Assembly (NCBI GenBank): GCA_022008415.1
Contig: JAIRBC010000011.1
Location: 1-64,000 of the forward strand
Origin: Cerina litoralis
GTDB lineage: Bacteria; Bacteroidota; Bacteroidia; Flavobacteriales; Flavobacteriaceae
Direction of reading: 5' to 3'
DNA: 64,000 nucleotides
Below are positions 17,154-26,364 of this stretch, piece by piece (within the stretch, counting starts at the first letter, position 1; the number at the start of each line of letters is the position of its first letter). The notes under the pieces were generated by a model. The model did no database searches. It worked only from the letters and a program-made list of their open reading frames with translations, and was not told where the DNA came from. A program made the position numbers and the translations under genes.

Positions 17154-17183
17154 CAAAAAAAGCCAACTCCTAAAAGTCGGCTT
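17154..17183 (-). terminator. Rho-independent terminator after tRNA-Leu
   Basis: On the minus strand AAAGCCGACT, a short AT-rich loop, and AGTTGGCTTT form a hairpin followed by a run of T. It begins about 10 bases after the tRNA 3' end and matches the tRNA direction. Confidence 0.75.
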
Positions 17184-17191
17184 TCCCTTTG

Positions 17192-17273
17192 TACAGGCGG
17201 AGAGACTCGAACTCTCACACCTTGCGGCACTAGATCCTAAGTCTAGCATGTCTACCAATTCCATCACGCCTGC
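17192..17273 (-). tRNA. tRNA-Leu (anticodon UAG)
   Basis: The minus strand folds as a tRNA. The acceptor stem is GCAGGCG with CGCCTGT (first pair G-U) and discriminator A. The anticodon stem CTAGA/TCTAG encloses loop CTTAGGA, giving anticodon TAG, which reads CUA. The T arm is GAGAG-TTCGAGT-CTCTC. The long variable region TGCCGCAAGGTG marks it as a class II leucine tRNA. CCA is not encoded. Its 3' end faces the accessory island, a classic integration position. Confidence 0.93.
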
Positions 17274-17394
17274 ATCCTCTACCCCATCCCGTAATTATCG
17301 GGGTTTTGGGGCAATCGGGGTGCAAATATAAATTAAATAATTCCACTTCAAAAATTTCTTTTTGTAATTTTAGATCTTTTACCAAAACCTAGTA

Positions 17395-18795
17395 ATGGAA
17401 AAAATTCAAGATTATTTAAACCAAAACAAAGAACGATTTTTAAACGAGCTCATTGAACTGCTCAAAATACCATCCGTAAGTGCTGATCCCGCCTATTCCC
17501 ATGATGTACTCGATGCAGCGGAAACCGTAAAGACAAGACTGCTGCAAGCAGGTTGTGAAGTAGCGGAAATTTGTGATACCCAAGGTTATCCTGTGGTTTA
17601 CGGGGAAAAAATCGTCAATCCAAACCTGCCAACAGTTCTGGTTTACGGGCACTACGATGTGCAACCACCAGACCCCTTAGATCTCTGGAACTCCCCTCCT
17701 TTTGAACCGGTCATCAAAAATACCGAACTGCACCCGGAGGGTGCCATCTTTGCTCGCGGTTCCTGCGATGACAAGGGGCAGATGTATATGCACGTAAAAG
17801 CATTGGAGTTTATGGTAAGGACCAACCAATTGCCCTGCAATGTAAAATTTATGATCGAAGGCGAAGAAGAAGTAGGAAGTGAAAGCCTCGGTGAATTCGT
17901 AGCCCAAAACAAGGAAAAGCTCGCCAATGATATCATCTTGATATCCGATACTGGAATGATCGGTAAGGAAACACCCTCCATCACAACCGGTCTACGGGGA
18001 TTAAGTTATGTAGAAGTTGAGGTTACGGGTCCGAATAGAGATCTGCATTCAGGTCTTTACGGCGGTGCCGTTGCCAATCCTATCAATATACTCGCTGAGA
18101 TGATCGCATCCCTCCATGATGGGAACAACCATATTACAATTCCCGGATTTTACGATAAGGTCGATGAGCTTTCAATGGAAGAAAGGGCAGAAATGGCGAA
18201 GGCCCCCTTTGACCTTACCGCTTATAAAAAAGCCTTGGATATCGATGATGTATACGGAGAAAAAGGATATTCTACCAATGAAAGGAATTCCATCCGCCCC
18301 ACGTTGGACGTGAACGGAATTTGGGGCGGTTATACTGGCGAAGGGGCAAAAACGGTAATCGCAAGCAAAGCGCACGCCAAAATCTCCATGCGATTGGTGC
18401 CCCATCAGGACTGGAAGGAGATAACCCAACTTTTTAAGGATCACTTTGAAAAAATAGCCCCCAGCGGTGTAAAGGTAAAGGTAACCCCGCATCACGGTGG
18501 ACAAGGATACGTAACCCCCATTGACGAAATAGGTTACCAGGCGGCATCCAAGGCATATGAAGCCACATTTGGTAAAACGCCCATCCCCCAACGTAGCGGT
18601 GGCAGTATACCTATAGTTTCCTTGTTTGAAAAGGAGCTTAAAAGCAAGATTATCCTTATGGGTTTTGGACTGGATAGCGACGCCATCCATTCCCCCAACG
18701 AACATTTCGGGGTCTGGAACTATCTAAAAGGGATTGAGACCATCCCATATTTTTATCATTTTTTTGCCGAGCTTTCAAAGGTAAATACACCTTGA
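17395..18795 (+). CDS. M20-family dipeptidase
   Basis: This 466-residue zinc metallopeptidase probably cleaves dipeptides or short peptides in the cytoplasm; it has no signal peptide. Seen motifs: VLVYGHYDVQPPD (~81-93) with the first metal His and Asp, FARGSCDDKGQ (~120-130) with the bridging Asp, MIEGEEEVGSES (~154-165) with the catalytic Glu pair, and LHSGLYGGAVANP in the dimerisation domain (~218-230). The C-terminal metal His lies in DAIHSPNEHFG (~441-451). Length and motif order match the CNDP-like branch. It starts a block of core genes after the tRNA. Confidence 0.93.
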   Translation: MEKIQDYLNQNKERFLNELIELLKIPSVSADPAYSHDVLDAAETVKTRLLQAGCEVAEICDTQGYPVVYGEKIVNPNLPTVLVYGHYDVQPPDPLDLWNSPPFEPVIKNTELHPEGAIFARGSCDDKGQMYMHVKALEFMVRTNQLPCNVKFMIEGEEEVGSESLGEFVAQNKEKLANDIILISDTGMIGKETPSITTGLRGLSYVEVEVTGPNRDLHSGLYGGAVANPINILAEMIASLHDGNNHITIPGFYDKVDELSMEERAEMAKAPFDLTAYKKALDIDDVYGEKGYSTNERNSIRPTLDVNGIWGGYTGEGAKTVIASKAHAKISMRLVPHQDWKEITQLFKDHFEKIAPSGVKVKVTPHHGGQGYVTPIDEIGYQAASKAYEATFGKTPIPQRSGGSIPIVSLFEKELKSKIILMGFGLDSDAIHSPNEHFGVWNYLKGIETIPYFYHFFAELSKVNTP

Positions 18796-18837
18796 TTCTC
18801 CAATAATATTTACGTATCACCCTAAAACTATAAATAA

Positions 18838-19782
18838 ATGACCTTATCGGAACGTTTCGAGTATCAAATCCTCGGCCCAAAAATGTATTTTTTTCTGTTT
18901 GCCGTATTTTTTGTGGCATTCTCCCTGTCTTCCCAAGAATTGAGGGTCGCCACGTACAATCTGAGGTACGACAATCCAGGCGATTCCTTAAACAATTGGC
19001 AATATCGAAAAAATACGGTTGCAAAACTGATCCGCTTCCACGACTTCGATATTTTTGGGACCCAGGAAGGCCTAAAACATCAATTGGATTATCTCGAAGA
19101 ACAAATGCCAGGCTATACCTATATTGGGGTAGGCCGTGACGACGGCAAGGAAGCCGGGGAATACACCGCTATTTTTTACAAGAAAGCTCAATTCGAGCTG
19201 CTGGATAAAGGAAATTTTTGGCTGTCCGAGGATACCACCAAACCAAATAAGGGATGGGATGCGGCTTTACCGCGTATCTGTTCCTGGGGTAAATTCAAGG
19301 AAAAAAGTTCGGGTCTGATCTTCTTCTTTTTCAATACCCATTTTGATCATATTGGTACCATAGCCCGAAAGGAAAGTTCTAAACTCATATTGAGGAAAAT
19401 TGAAGAAATTGCAGGAAATAACCCGACCCTACTTACCGGCGATTTTAATGTAGACCAACAAAGTCCCAGTTACGATGTACTCGAGAATTCCGACTACCTT
19501 TCCGATGCTTATGATACTGCCGGACTACGCTATGGTGCCGATGGCACTTTTAATAGGTTTAAAGTAAATTCCAGGACCGAAAGCCGAATAGACCATATTT
19601 TTACAACCAAGGATTTTGAGGTTGTAAAACATGCAATCCTGACCGACACGTACCAAACGGACATGAAAGACCTTAAAAGATTAGAAAATTCGGGCACCTA
19701 TCCCCAGAATATTTCCCTTTTCGAAAACCAAGCACGTCTGCCCTCGGATCACTATCCCGTGATCGCGGTATTGAAATTATAA
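18838..19782 (+). CDS. Secreted endonuclease/exonuclease/phosphatase-family protein
   Basis: The 314-residue product belongs to the EEP fold of metal-dependent phosphoesterases. Seen motifs: LRVATYNLRYDNPG (the N-D metal site start), FDIFGTQEGL (catalytic Glu), FNTHFDHIG, TGDFNVDQQSP (D-x-N) and RIDHIFTT plus SDHYPVIA (catalytic His at the end). A hydrophobic stretch YFFLFAVFFVAFSLSSQ at residues ~17-33 looks like a signal peptide, so the real start may be ATG 18883 rather than 18838. It is probably exported to act on phosphoesters or nucleic acid. It follows the dipeptidase by 42 bases, so they may share a transcript. Confidence 0.88.
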   Translation: MTLSERFEYQILGPKMYFFLFAVFFVAFSLSSQELRVATYNLRYDNPGDSLNNWQYRKNTVAKLIRFHDFDIFGTQEGLKHQLDYLEEQMPGYTYIGVGRDDGKEAGEYTAIFYKKAQFELLDKGNFWLSEDTTKPNKGWDAALPRICSWGKFKEKSSGLIFFFFNTHFDHIGTIARKESSKLILRKIEEIAGNNPTLLTGDFNVDQQSPSYDVLENSDYLSDAYDTAGLRYGADGTFNRFKVNSRTESRIDHIFTTKDFEVVKHAILTDTYQTDMKDLKRLENSGTYPQNISLFENQARLPSDHYPVIAVLKL

Positions 19783-20017
19783 AAATACAATTGCGGATAA
19801 GGTTTTTCTTTTTTTTGAATACTTAGAATTTGAACTGGTCTAACCAGACCATTTCCAATTAATGGGTATTAAAGCATCACGACTGCCCCCGCTTCGCCCT
19901 AGCCCCAGTTGACGCATGTGCCCTGGTGCGGTATGCACTTCGGGATTTTATCCAATCCGCATTTATGTTTATAGCTTGCATCGCCCTGGCATTTGAATGG
20001 CTCCTAGGCCATTGGTT

Positions 20018-20737
20018 TTACCTTTTACTCCATATCTCCCCCAAGGGATCGCCCTTACTGCTTTTACCGGTATGGAACCAATCGTTGCCACGGAGCTCGT
20101 ATCCAAACCCCAATTTTTGACCCACCCTGGAGTTGTCCCTGGAAAAGAATTCTATGCTTTCGCGGTACCTGCCGTTCTTGGAGGTAAATGTACCCCCTCC
20201 CGTACCAAAAAACTCAAAGGTATCCGAATTGTACGCGATCCATTGAAAGTGCCCATCCAATAGAAACTTCAGCGTTTTCCTTGGATTCTTTGCATCTCTC
20301 CTGCCCTTGTCCAAATCGGCCGTTCTAGCTGCAAAAAGCCATTCCCCATCCAAATCCTGTTTCATTTTTGGCGTAGCTTTAAAATCTTTTAGTCCCTCTA
20401 AACGAAATTGTATTCCGCGATCCGTTTGGGCGAACGGAATGCGCAATTGCATCAACGAATCTTTCCCAAAATTAGAGTTGAACTCTAGTTGCATTTCGAG
20501 AGTATCATTATTAATTTTATAAAATCCTCCTAGGGTCTTAACGAATTCGGGAGGAGAAGTTTTATAGACGGAAAGGATAGCGTATTGGTTATTTATCATA
20601 AATTGATAAACCATATGGTTATCCCCCAATTTTTCCTCATATTTATAAACATCAGGTCCCAATTGGGCCATGATGGTGTAACACGAACCGATTAAAACAA
20701 GGGAAAGAAGCAATATGTTACGGTTGATAAGTGTCAT
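20018..20737 (-). CDS. Secreted lipocalin-like hypothetical protein
   Basis: This 239-residue protein has an N-terminal signal (LLLSLVLIGSCYTIMAQ; a lipobox-like GSC is also possible). The mature part is beta-rich with W/F/Y alternation: LDGEWLFAARTADLDKG, FLLDGHFQWIAYNSDT and TGGGTFTSKNGRYRESIEF. This pattern is seen in exported Bacteroidota proteins of unknown function with lipocalin-like folds. It is convergent with the EEP gene; the 235-base gap 19783-20017 holds a TGGTCT-AACC-AGACCA palindrome at 19836-19851 and no gene I can support. Confidence 0.65.
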   Translation of the reverse strand: MTLINRNILLLSLVLIGSCYTIMAQLGPDVYKYEEKLGDNHMVYQFMINNQYAILSVYKTSPPEFVKTLGGFYKINNDTLEMQLEFNSNFGKDSLMQLRIPFAQTDRGIQFRLEGLKDFKATPKMKQDLDGEWLFAARTADLDKGRRDAKNPRKTLKFLLDGHFQWIAYNSDTFEFFGTGGGTFTSKNGRYRESIEFFSRDNSRVGQKLGFGYELRGNDWFHTGKSSKGDPLGEIWSKR

Positions 20738-20986
20738 TTCTAAAAGGCTTTAATTATAAAAGTATAAATTAAGTGCTTACTTATCAACAATTTAGAACAA
20801 GAATTTTTATTTTAATGTAAATTCTATCAACTCATCTGCATTTCGTCTATTATTTCATTTTACGGTCTTGTTTTTTCAAATATTTTGTTTTCATTTGCTC
20901 CTGTGTTTAACAGACCACCGAGGACCATATATCATTATAGACTCAAGGGAACTTTGGAAAGCTACTTATTATAAAACTTGCTTTTA

Positions 20987-22402
20987 ATGAACATTAAATA
21001 TGTAGATCTAATCGATCAAACCTATTATTTCCCCCAGGAGGAATTTACCTTGGATGGTGAGAACCTTCGCTTTCACGGAATTGACCTTATGAAGGTCATC
21101 GAAGAATACGGAAGCCCGTTAAAATTTACTTATCTCCCCAAAATATCGGAAAACATCCGCAAGGCCAAAAATTGGTTTCAGGAAGCGATGGACAAACATG
21201 CCTATAAAGGCCAATACCATTATTGCTACTGTACCAAAAGTTCCCACTTTGAAGCGGTACTGGATAGAGCTTTGGAAAACGACATTCATATAGAGACCTC
21301 TTCGGCCTTTGATATCAATATAATTGAAAAACTAAAGGGAAAAGGGAAAATAAAGGATGACACGTACGTGCTTTGCAACGGTTTTAAGCGCGATCAGTAT
21401 ATCCAAAACATCGCACGCCTGATCAACGAAGGCCATCAAAACTGTATCCCCATAATTGATAACTACGAAGAAATCTCCCTCCTTTCCAATGTGATAAAAG
21501 GGGATTACAAGGTAGGTATTCGAATCGCGTCGGAGGAAGAGCCAAAATTTGAATTCTATACCTCCCGACTTGGCATAGGATACAAAAATATTGTGCCGTT
21601 TTACGAAGATCAGATAAAGAACAATGATAATGTGGAACTAAAAATGCTCCATTTTTTCATCAATACCGGGATACGAGACAATGCCTACTATTGGAACGAA
21701 TTAGTAAAATGTTTAAAGGTTTACGTACGGTTGAAGAAAATTTGTCCTTCCCTGGACAGTCTAAACATAGGTGGAGGTTTTCCCATTAAAAACTCCCTTG
21801 CCTTTGATTACGATTATCAGTATATGGTAAATGAGATCATAAACCAGATCAATATTGCATGTGCCGAGGCCGAGGTGCCCGTACCCCATATCTTTACTGA
21901 ATTTGGTAGTTTTACGGTTGGGGAAAGCGGGGGTGCCGTTTATGAAGTATTATACCAGAAACAGCAGAACGATAGGGAAAAATGGAATATGATAGATTCC
22001 TCCTTTATTACCACCCTCCCGGACACCTGGGCGATCAACAAAAGATTCATCATGTTGCCGATAAATCGCTGGGAAGACGAATACGAAAGGGTATTGCTTG
22101 GCGGTCTTACCTGCGATAGCGATGATTATTACAACAGCGAGCAGAACATGAACGCCATTTACCTCCCCAAATACAAAAAGGAAAGGCCTTTGTATATCGG
22201 GTTTTTCAATACGGGGGCATACCAAGAGTCTATCGGTGGGTTTGGAGGATTACAGCACTGCCTAATCCCCCAACCCAAACATTTATTGATCGATAAGGAT
22301 AAAAATGGAAATATTACCACTAAATTGTTTGCAGAGCAACAAAAGGTGGAAGACCTACTTAAAATTTTGGGGTATTCAACAAATGAAACCAAATCTTTAT
22401 AA
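20987..22402 (+). CDS. speA: Arginine decarboxylase
   Basis: SpeA converts arginine to agmatine, the first step of polyamine synthesis. The 471-residue protein is of the short Bacteroidota kind with a fold-III PLP barrel. Seen: YCYCTKSSHFEAVL (~76-89) with the PLP lysine, LCNGFKRDQYI, GIRIASEEEPKFEF, MLHFFINTGIRDN, LNIGGGFPIK (PLP phosphate site) and GLTCDSDDYYN with the substrate Cys-Asp near residue 365. ATG 20987 is chosen over TTG 20978 because it is the first ATG. It precedes speB, giving the agmatine route to putrescine. Confidence 0.92.
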   Translation: MNIKYVDLIDQTYYFPQEEFTLDGENLRFHGIDLMKVIEEYGSPLKFTYLPKISENIRKAKNWFQEAMDKHAYKGQYHYCYCTKSSHFEAVLDRALENDIHIETSSAFDINIIEKLKGKGKIKDDTYVLCNGFKRDQYIQNIARLINEGHQNCIPIIDNYEEISLLSNVIKGDYKVGIRIASEEEPKFEFYTSRLGIGYKNIVPFYEDQIKNNDNVELKMLHFFINTGIRDNAYYWNELVKCLKVYVRLKKICPSLDSLNIGGGFPIKNSLAFDYDYQYMVNEIINQINIACAEAEVPVPHIFTEFGSFTVGESGGAVYEVLYQKQQNDREKWNMIDSSFITTLPDTWAINKRFIMLPINRWEDEYERVLLGGLTCDSDDYYNSEQNMNAIYLPKYKKERPLYIGFFNTGAYQESIGGFGGLQHCLIPQPKHLLIDKDKNGNITTKLFAEQQKVEDLLKILGYSTNETKSL

Positions 22403-22633
22403 ATTATCAGTAATCATTTATGGGCATTTCCAATAATTCATTTTGAGATGGGAACGCAGGGATCTTTTTCAGTTACAAGTCACCATAAACGGAGTTTAAC
22501 CTCGGCGCCAAATGCGTTTGTTGGTAAGCTCCTATTTAACGGTCATTCTGGGTGTCAACGCAACTGGTAAATTGAACAAGTTGTCAAACAATATTGAGTT
22601 TTTGGGGTTACCCTTATTTTTAAAAATCAAAAA

Positions 22634-23575
22634 ATGAACACAGACAACAATTATGCGGGCATAGATGCCGAATTTGCACAATTGGAAACGGCAAAAGTAG
22701 TATTGATACCCGTGCCCTATGATGGGACCAGTACATGGGGCAAGGGAGCGGACCAAGGCCCCGAAGCCTTTTTGAATGCGTCCGAAAATATGGAACTTTA
22801 CGATATTGAAACCAATTCAGAGGTCTATCGGCAGGGTATCTATTTGGCTTCCGCCATCGAGGACCTCAGCACTCCGGAAGACATGGTGAATTCCGTACAC
22901 AAAATTACCAAGGACTACATAAAGCGAAATAAATTCGTGACCCTCATAGGTGGTGAACATTCCATTTCCATAGGGGCCATAAGAGCTTTTAACGAGTGCT
23001 TCGACAACCTAACGGTGCTTCACATAGACGCCCATGCCGATCTTAGGGAGTCTTATGACGGCACCAAATTTAACCACGCCTGTGCCGTTCACGAAGCGAG
23101 CCAGACCACCAACCTCATCCAGGTCGGTATACGTAGTATGGATGCCATCGAAAAAACGTTTATGGACGAGGAAAAAACGTTCTTTGCCCATGATATGGTC
23201 AACGATGAATATTGGACGGACAAGGTTATCGACCTAATGTCCGACAATGTTTTTATTACCTTTGACCTAGATGCCTTGGATCCTTCCATTTTGCCCTCTA
23301 CGGGAACCCCGGAACCGGGCGGATTGTTCTACTACGAAACCTTGGAATTTCTGAAACAGGTTTTCGAAGAAAAAAATATTGTAGGTTTCGACCTCGTGGA
23401 ACTGTGCCCCAATAAAGTTGACAGGTCGTCCGATTTTCTTGCGGCCAAATTGTACTACAAAATGTTGAGTTACAAGTTCATGGATGTCCATATAGACCAA
23501 GAATACGACAACACCTATGACGCGGATTACAAAACAGGTAAAAACCCTTCAAGATTTGATGAAGATGAAGAATAA
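22634..23575 (+). CDS. speB: Agmatinase
   Basis: This 313-residue ureohydrolase converts agmatine to putrescine and urea, directly after SpeA. Seen Mn2+ motifs: IGGEHSIS (~115-122), HIDAHADLRESYDG (~133-146) and FDLDALDPSILPSTGTPEPGG (~213-233, given here as two adjoining pieces FDLDALDPSI and PSTGTPEPGG). Length is normal. The 231-base gap from speA holds no gene; bases just before the ATG are AT-rich. The last codons overlap the next gene's start. Confidence 0.93.
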   Translation: MNTDNNYAGIDAEFAQLETAKVVLIPVPYDGTSTWGKGADQGPEAFLNASENMELYDIETNSEVYRQGIYLASAIEDLSTPEDMVNSVHKITKDYIKRNKFVTLIGGEHSISIGAIRAFNECFDNLTVLHIDAHADLRESYDGTKFNHACAVHEASQTTNLIQVGIRSMDAIEKTFMDEEKTFFAHDMVNDEYWTDKVIDLMSDNVFITFDLDALDPSILPSTGTPEPGGLFYYETLEFLKQVFEEKNIVGFDLVELCPNKVDRSSDFLAAKLYYKMLSYKFMDVHIDQEYDNTYDADYKTGKNPSRFDEDEE

Positions 23576-24539
23576 AGGCGCAATTTCCGATTTTATCGAA
23601 AAATACTATCTCCATTTCAATGCAGCTGCGTTGGTCGATGCCGCCAAGGGTTATGAAGCACAGTTGGAGCGAGGTTCCAAAATGTTGGTTTCCCTGGCAG
23701 GGGCGATGAGCACCGCCGAACTAGGCAAGATTTTTGCCGAAATTATTAGGCAAGACAAGGTGCAGATCATTTCCTGCACCGGGGCCAATTTGGAAGAGGA
23801 CATCATGAATCTAGTAGCCCATTCCCATTATAAACGGGTGCCAAATTACAGGGATCTTACCCCGCGGGACGAATGGGAACTTTTAGAAAAAGGGCTCAAC
23901 CGCGTTACCGACACCTGTATCCCTGAGGAGGAAGCATTCCGAAGATTGCAAAAACATATCTTTGAGATATGGAAAGATGCCGATGATAACGGAGAGCGTT
24001 ACCTGCCCCATGAATATATGTACAAAATGTTGCTTTCTGGGGTCTTGGAGGAATACTATGAGATCGATCTTAAAAATTCCTGGATGTATGCCGCCGCGGA
24101 AAAGAACCTGCCCATCATTTGTCCAGGCTGGGAAGACAGTACTATGGGCAATATTTTTGCCTCCTATGTCCTTAAAGGAGAGTTGAAGGCGAGTACCATG
24201 AAATCCGGAATCGAATATATGACCTTCTTGGCCGATTGGTATACCGATAATTCCGAAAAAGGCATCGGCTTCTTTCAAATTGGAGGCGGAATCGCTGGCG
24301 ATTTCCCCATTTGTGTTGTACCTATGCTCTATCAGGATATGGAACGTCCCGATACTCCTTTTTGGAGTTATTTTTGCCAGATAAGTGATTCGACAACAAG
24401 CTATGGATCATATTCCGGAGCCGTTCCCAACGAAAAGATTACTTGGGGAAAGCTGGATATAAATACCCCAAAATTTATTATAGAAAGTGATGCGACCATT
24501 GTTGCCCCATTAATTTTTGCTTACCTTTTAGACATGTGA
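23565..24539 (+). CDS. Deoxyhypusine synthase-like protein
   Basis: Members of this family transfer the aminobutyl group of spermidine by an NAD-dependent mechanism. Bacterial homologues cannot make deoxyhypusine in the normal sense because EF-P differs, and some make homospermidine instead. Seen: SLAGAMSTAELG, IISCTGANLEEDI (NAD binding), FFQIGGGIAGDFP and the catalytic lysine motif ITWGKLD near the C-terminus. The likely start is ATG 23565 (MKNKGAISDFIEKYY), overlapping speB by 11 bases; ATG 23559 and 23517 are alternatives. Tight coupling to speA and speB supports a polyamine role. Confidence 0.85.
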   Translation: MKNKGAISDFIEKYYLHFNAAALVDAAKGYEAQLERGSKMLVSLAGAMSTAELGKIFAEIIRQDKVQIISCTGANLEEDIMNLVAHSHYKRVPNYRDLTPRDEWELLEKGLNRVTDTCIPEEEAFRRLQKHIFEIWKDADDNGERYLPHEYMYKMLLSGVLEEYYEIDLKNSWMYAAAEKNLPIICPGWEDSTMGNIFASYVLKGELKASTMKSGIEYMTFLADWYTDNSEKGIGFFQIGGGIAGDFPICVVPMLYQDMERPDTPFWSYFCQISDSTTSYGSYSGAVPNEKITWGKLDINTPKFIIESDATIVAPLIFAYLLDM

Positions 24540-24541
24540 TT

Positions 24542-24856
24542 ATGGACAATTTAAAAAGAGTTATCGTAGATTTTAAGAAATTGACCCCGGAGGTCCTAAA
24601 ATTACTCGTCGAAAGATATCCGGATGGCTATGGCGACACCGACATAATTACCTTTAGAAACGCCCAAGGAGAAAGAATAGAGGCCGTGGAAGTGACTACT
24701 GAAGATACCAAGTATCTCGTGAAAATCAGTGCCAAGCTAGAAAAGACCATGGCCAATTACGACGAGGACGATTACGAGGATTTTGATGAAGATGATCCAG
24801 AGGCCATCCCCGATGTGGAGATTGCAGATCAGGAAGATATGGACGATGAGGATTAA
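24542..24856 (+). CDS. Small acidic hypothetical protein
   Basis: This 104-residue cytoplasmic protein starts two bases after the DHS-like gene, so it is part of the polyamine transcript. The first two thirds look like a small alpha/beta domain (RVIVDFKKLTPEVLKLLVER, FRNAQGERIEAVEVTT). The tail is extremely acidic (NYDEDDYEDFDEDDPE and onward), which could bind a cation such as a polyamine or interact with basic proteins. That is inference from composition only. ATG 24542 is preferred over GTG 24536. Confidence 0.7.
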   Translation: MDNLKRVIVDFKKLTPEVLKLLVERYPDGYGDTDIITFRNAQGERIEAVEVTTEDTKYLVKISAKLEKTMANYDEDDYEDFDEDDPEAIPDVEIADQEDMDDED

Positions 24857-24944
24857 CCCAATAACCCATTAAAAGTCTGTCTTATGCAACTTTTCCCATC
24901 ACGAACATCCTCAAGAAGGCACTACATATAAGTTTTACCGAGAT

Positions 24945-26321
24945 ATGGAATTAAGCAAACTTAGTATTATAGGCAGTGAGGAATGGTGCCAATTTGAAGA
25001 ATTGGGTATTCCGGCCATAAAAGCTAGGGTAGATTCCGGGGCAAAAACTTCATCCATCCAAGCCAACGGTATCAAGATATTCTCGAAAGGAGCACAGGAA
25101 TGGGTAAAGTTCGAGGTAAGTCCTTTGCAGGACAACCGCAGTATCAACTTGGTCTGTGAGGCCAAACTCGTCGATAGAAGGACGGTAAAGAGCTCCTCTG
25201 GAATATCCGAAGAGCGCTTGGTCATCAAAACTCCGGTGACCATCGGTAAACATAATTTCGAAATAGAACTCACCCTGGCCAACAGGGATGCGATGGAATT
25301 CCGAATGTTACTCGGCAGGGAGGCGCTTAACCAAAGATTTGTAGTGAATCCCGCAGAAACCTATTGCTTGGGAACTATTTCATCAGAGTTGGTCACCCAA
25401 AAATACGCGAGGTATATTAAGGAAAAGACTGGTCTAAAAATAGCGCTCTTGGCCAGCAATCCAGAGCTATATAGCAACAAAAGGCTCATTGAGGCCAGTG
25501 TGGCACGTGGACATGAGATCGTATTCCTGAACGTGGAACATTCCTATATGAAATTGGATGCCTATTCCCCAGAAATACGTTACCGGGGAGGGAACATCCT
25601 TAACGAGTTCGATGCTATTATCCCGAGAATCAAGCCATCGGTTACCTTTTATGGATGCGCACTGATCCGTCAGTTCGATCATTTGGGGGTCTATTGCCTC
25701 AATTCGGCCGAAGCTATTTCACAATCCCGGGACAAATTGTTTGCATCCCAGCTATTTTCAAAAAACGATATCCATATACCGATCACGGGCTTTGCCAAAT
25801 CTCCTATGGACACCAAGGATCTTATCCGAATGGTAAACGGCGCACCCCTGATCATCAAACTTTTGGAAAGCACCCAAGGTAAGGGCGTGGTCTTGGCGGA
25901 AACCAACAAGGCGGCAGAAAGTGTGATCAATGCCTTTAAAAGCGTCCAGACCAATATTCTTGTACAAGAATTTATCAAGGAGGCAAACGGGCAGGACATC
26001 CGTTGTTTTGTGGTAAATGGCAGAGTAGTGGCATCTATACAGCGGCAAGCGGAAAAAGGGGAGTTTAGGGCCAACATCCATCAAGGCGGAACGGCTTCGG
26101 TAATAAAAATTACCCCCGAAGAAAAGAAATTGGCAGTAAAAGCCGCCAAGGTGCTAAATCTTGCCGTAGCGGGGGTCGACATCATCCGATCCAACAAAGG
26201 ACCGTTGTTGTTGGAAGTCAATTCCTCACCTGGCCTAGAGGGAATAGAAAACGCAACGGGCAAAGACATCGCCAATGCCATGATTATGGCCATCGAGAAA
26301 AAATTAAAGTTTCATGGATAG
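24945..26321 (+). CDS. rimK: RimB-RimK fusion: retropepsin-like domain plus S6 glutamate ligase
   Basis: The 458-residue product joins two domains usually encoded by neighbouring genes. Residues ~1-145 are the RimB / ATP-dependent zinc protease-type retropepsin fold, with the Asp motif [14 protein letters not shown] (~28-41) and MLLGREAL (~123-130). Residues ~160-458 are an ATP-grasp ligase of the RimK type: [31 protein letters not shown] (ATP-binding), [18 protein letters not shown] and [15 protein letters not shown] (metal site). RimK adds glutamates to ribosomal protein S6, and RimB trims them, so the fusion may hold both activities. It has no signal peptide. Confidence 0.88.
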   Translation: MELSKLSIIGSEEWCQFEELGIPAIKARVDSGAKTSSIQANGIKIFSKGAQEWVKFEVSPLQDNRSINLVCEAKLVDRRTVKSSSGISEERLVIKTPVTIGKHNFEIELTLANRDAMEFRMLLGREALNQRFVVNPAETYCLGTISSELVTQKYARYIKEKTGLKIALLASNPELYSNKRLIEASVARGHEIVFLNVEHSYMKLDAYSPEIRYRGGNILNEFDAIIPRIKPSVTFYGCALIRQFDHLGVYCLNSAEAISQSRDKLFASQLFSKNDIHIPITGFAKSPMDTKDLIRMVNGAPLIIKLLESTQGKGVVLAETNKAAESVINAFKSVQTNILVQEFIKEANGQDIRCFVVNGRVVASIQRQAEKGEFRANIHQGGTASVIKITPEEKKLAVKAAKVLNLAVAGVDIIRSNKGPLLLEVNSSPGLEGIENATGKDIANAMIMAIEKKLKFHG

Positions 26322-26364
26322 TGTAATTTTGGTAGATTATCTCTCTAAAACCTAATGCCTTACC

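Noticed and set aside
19836..19851. TGGTCT-AACC-AGACCA palindrome resembling a GntR/FadR operator
   Set aside because: It lies between the 3' ends of two convergent genes, not at a promoter.
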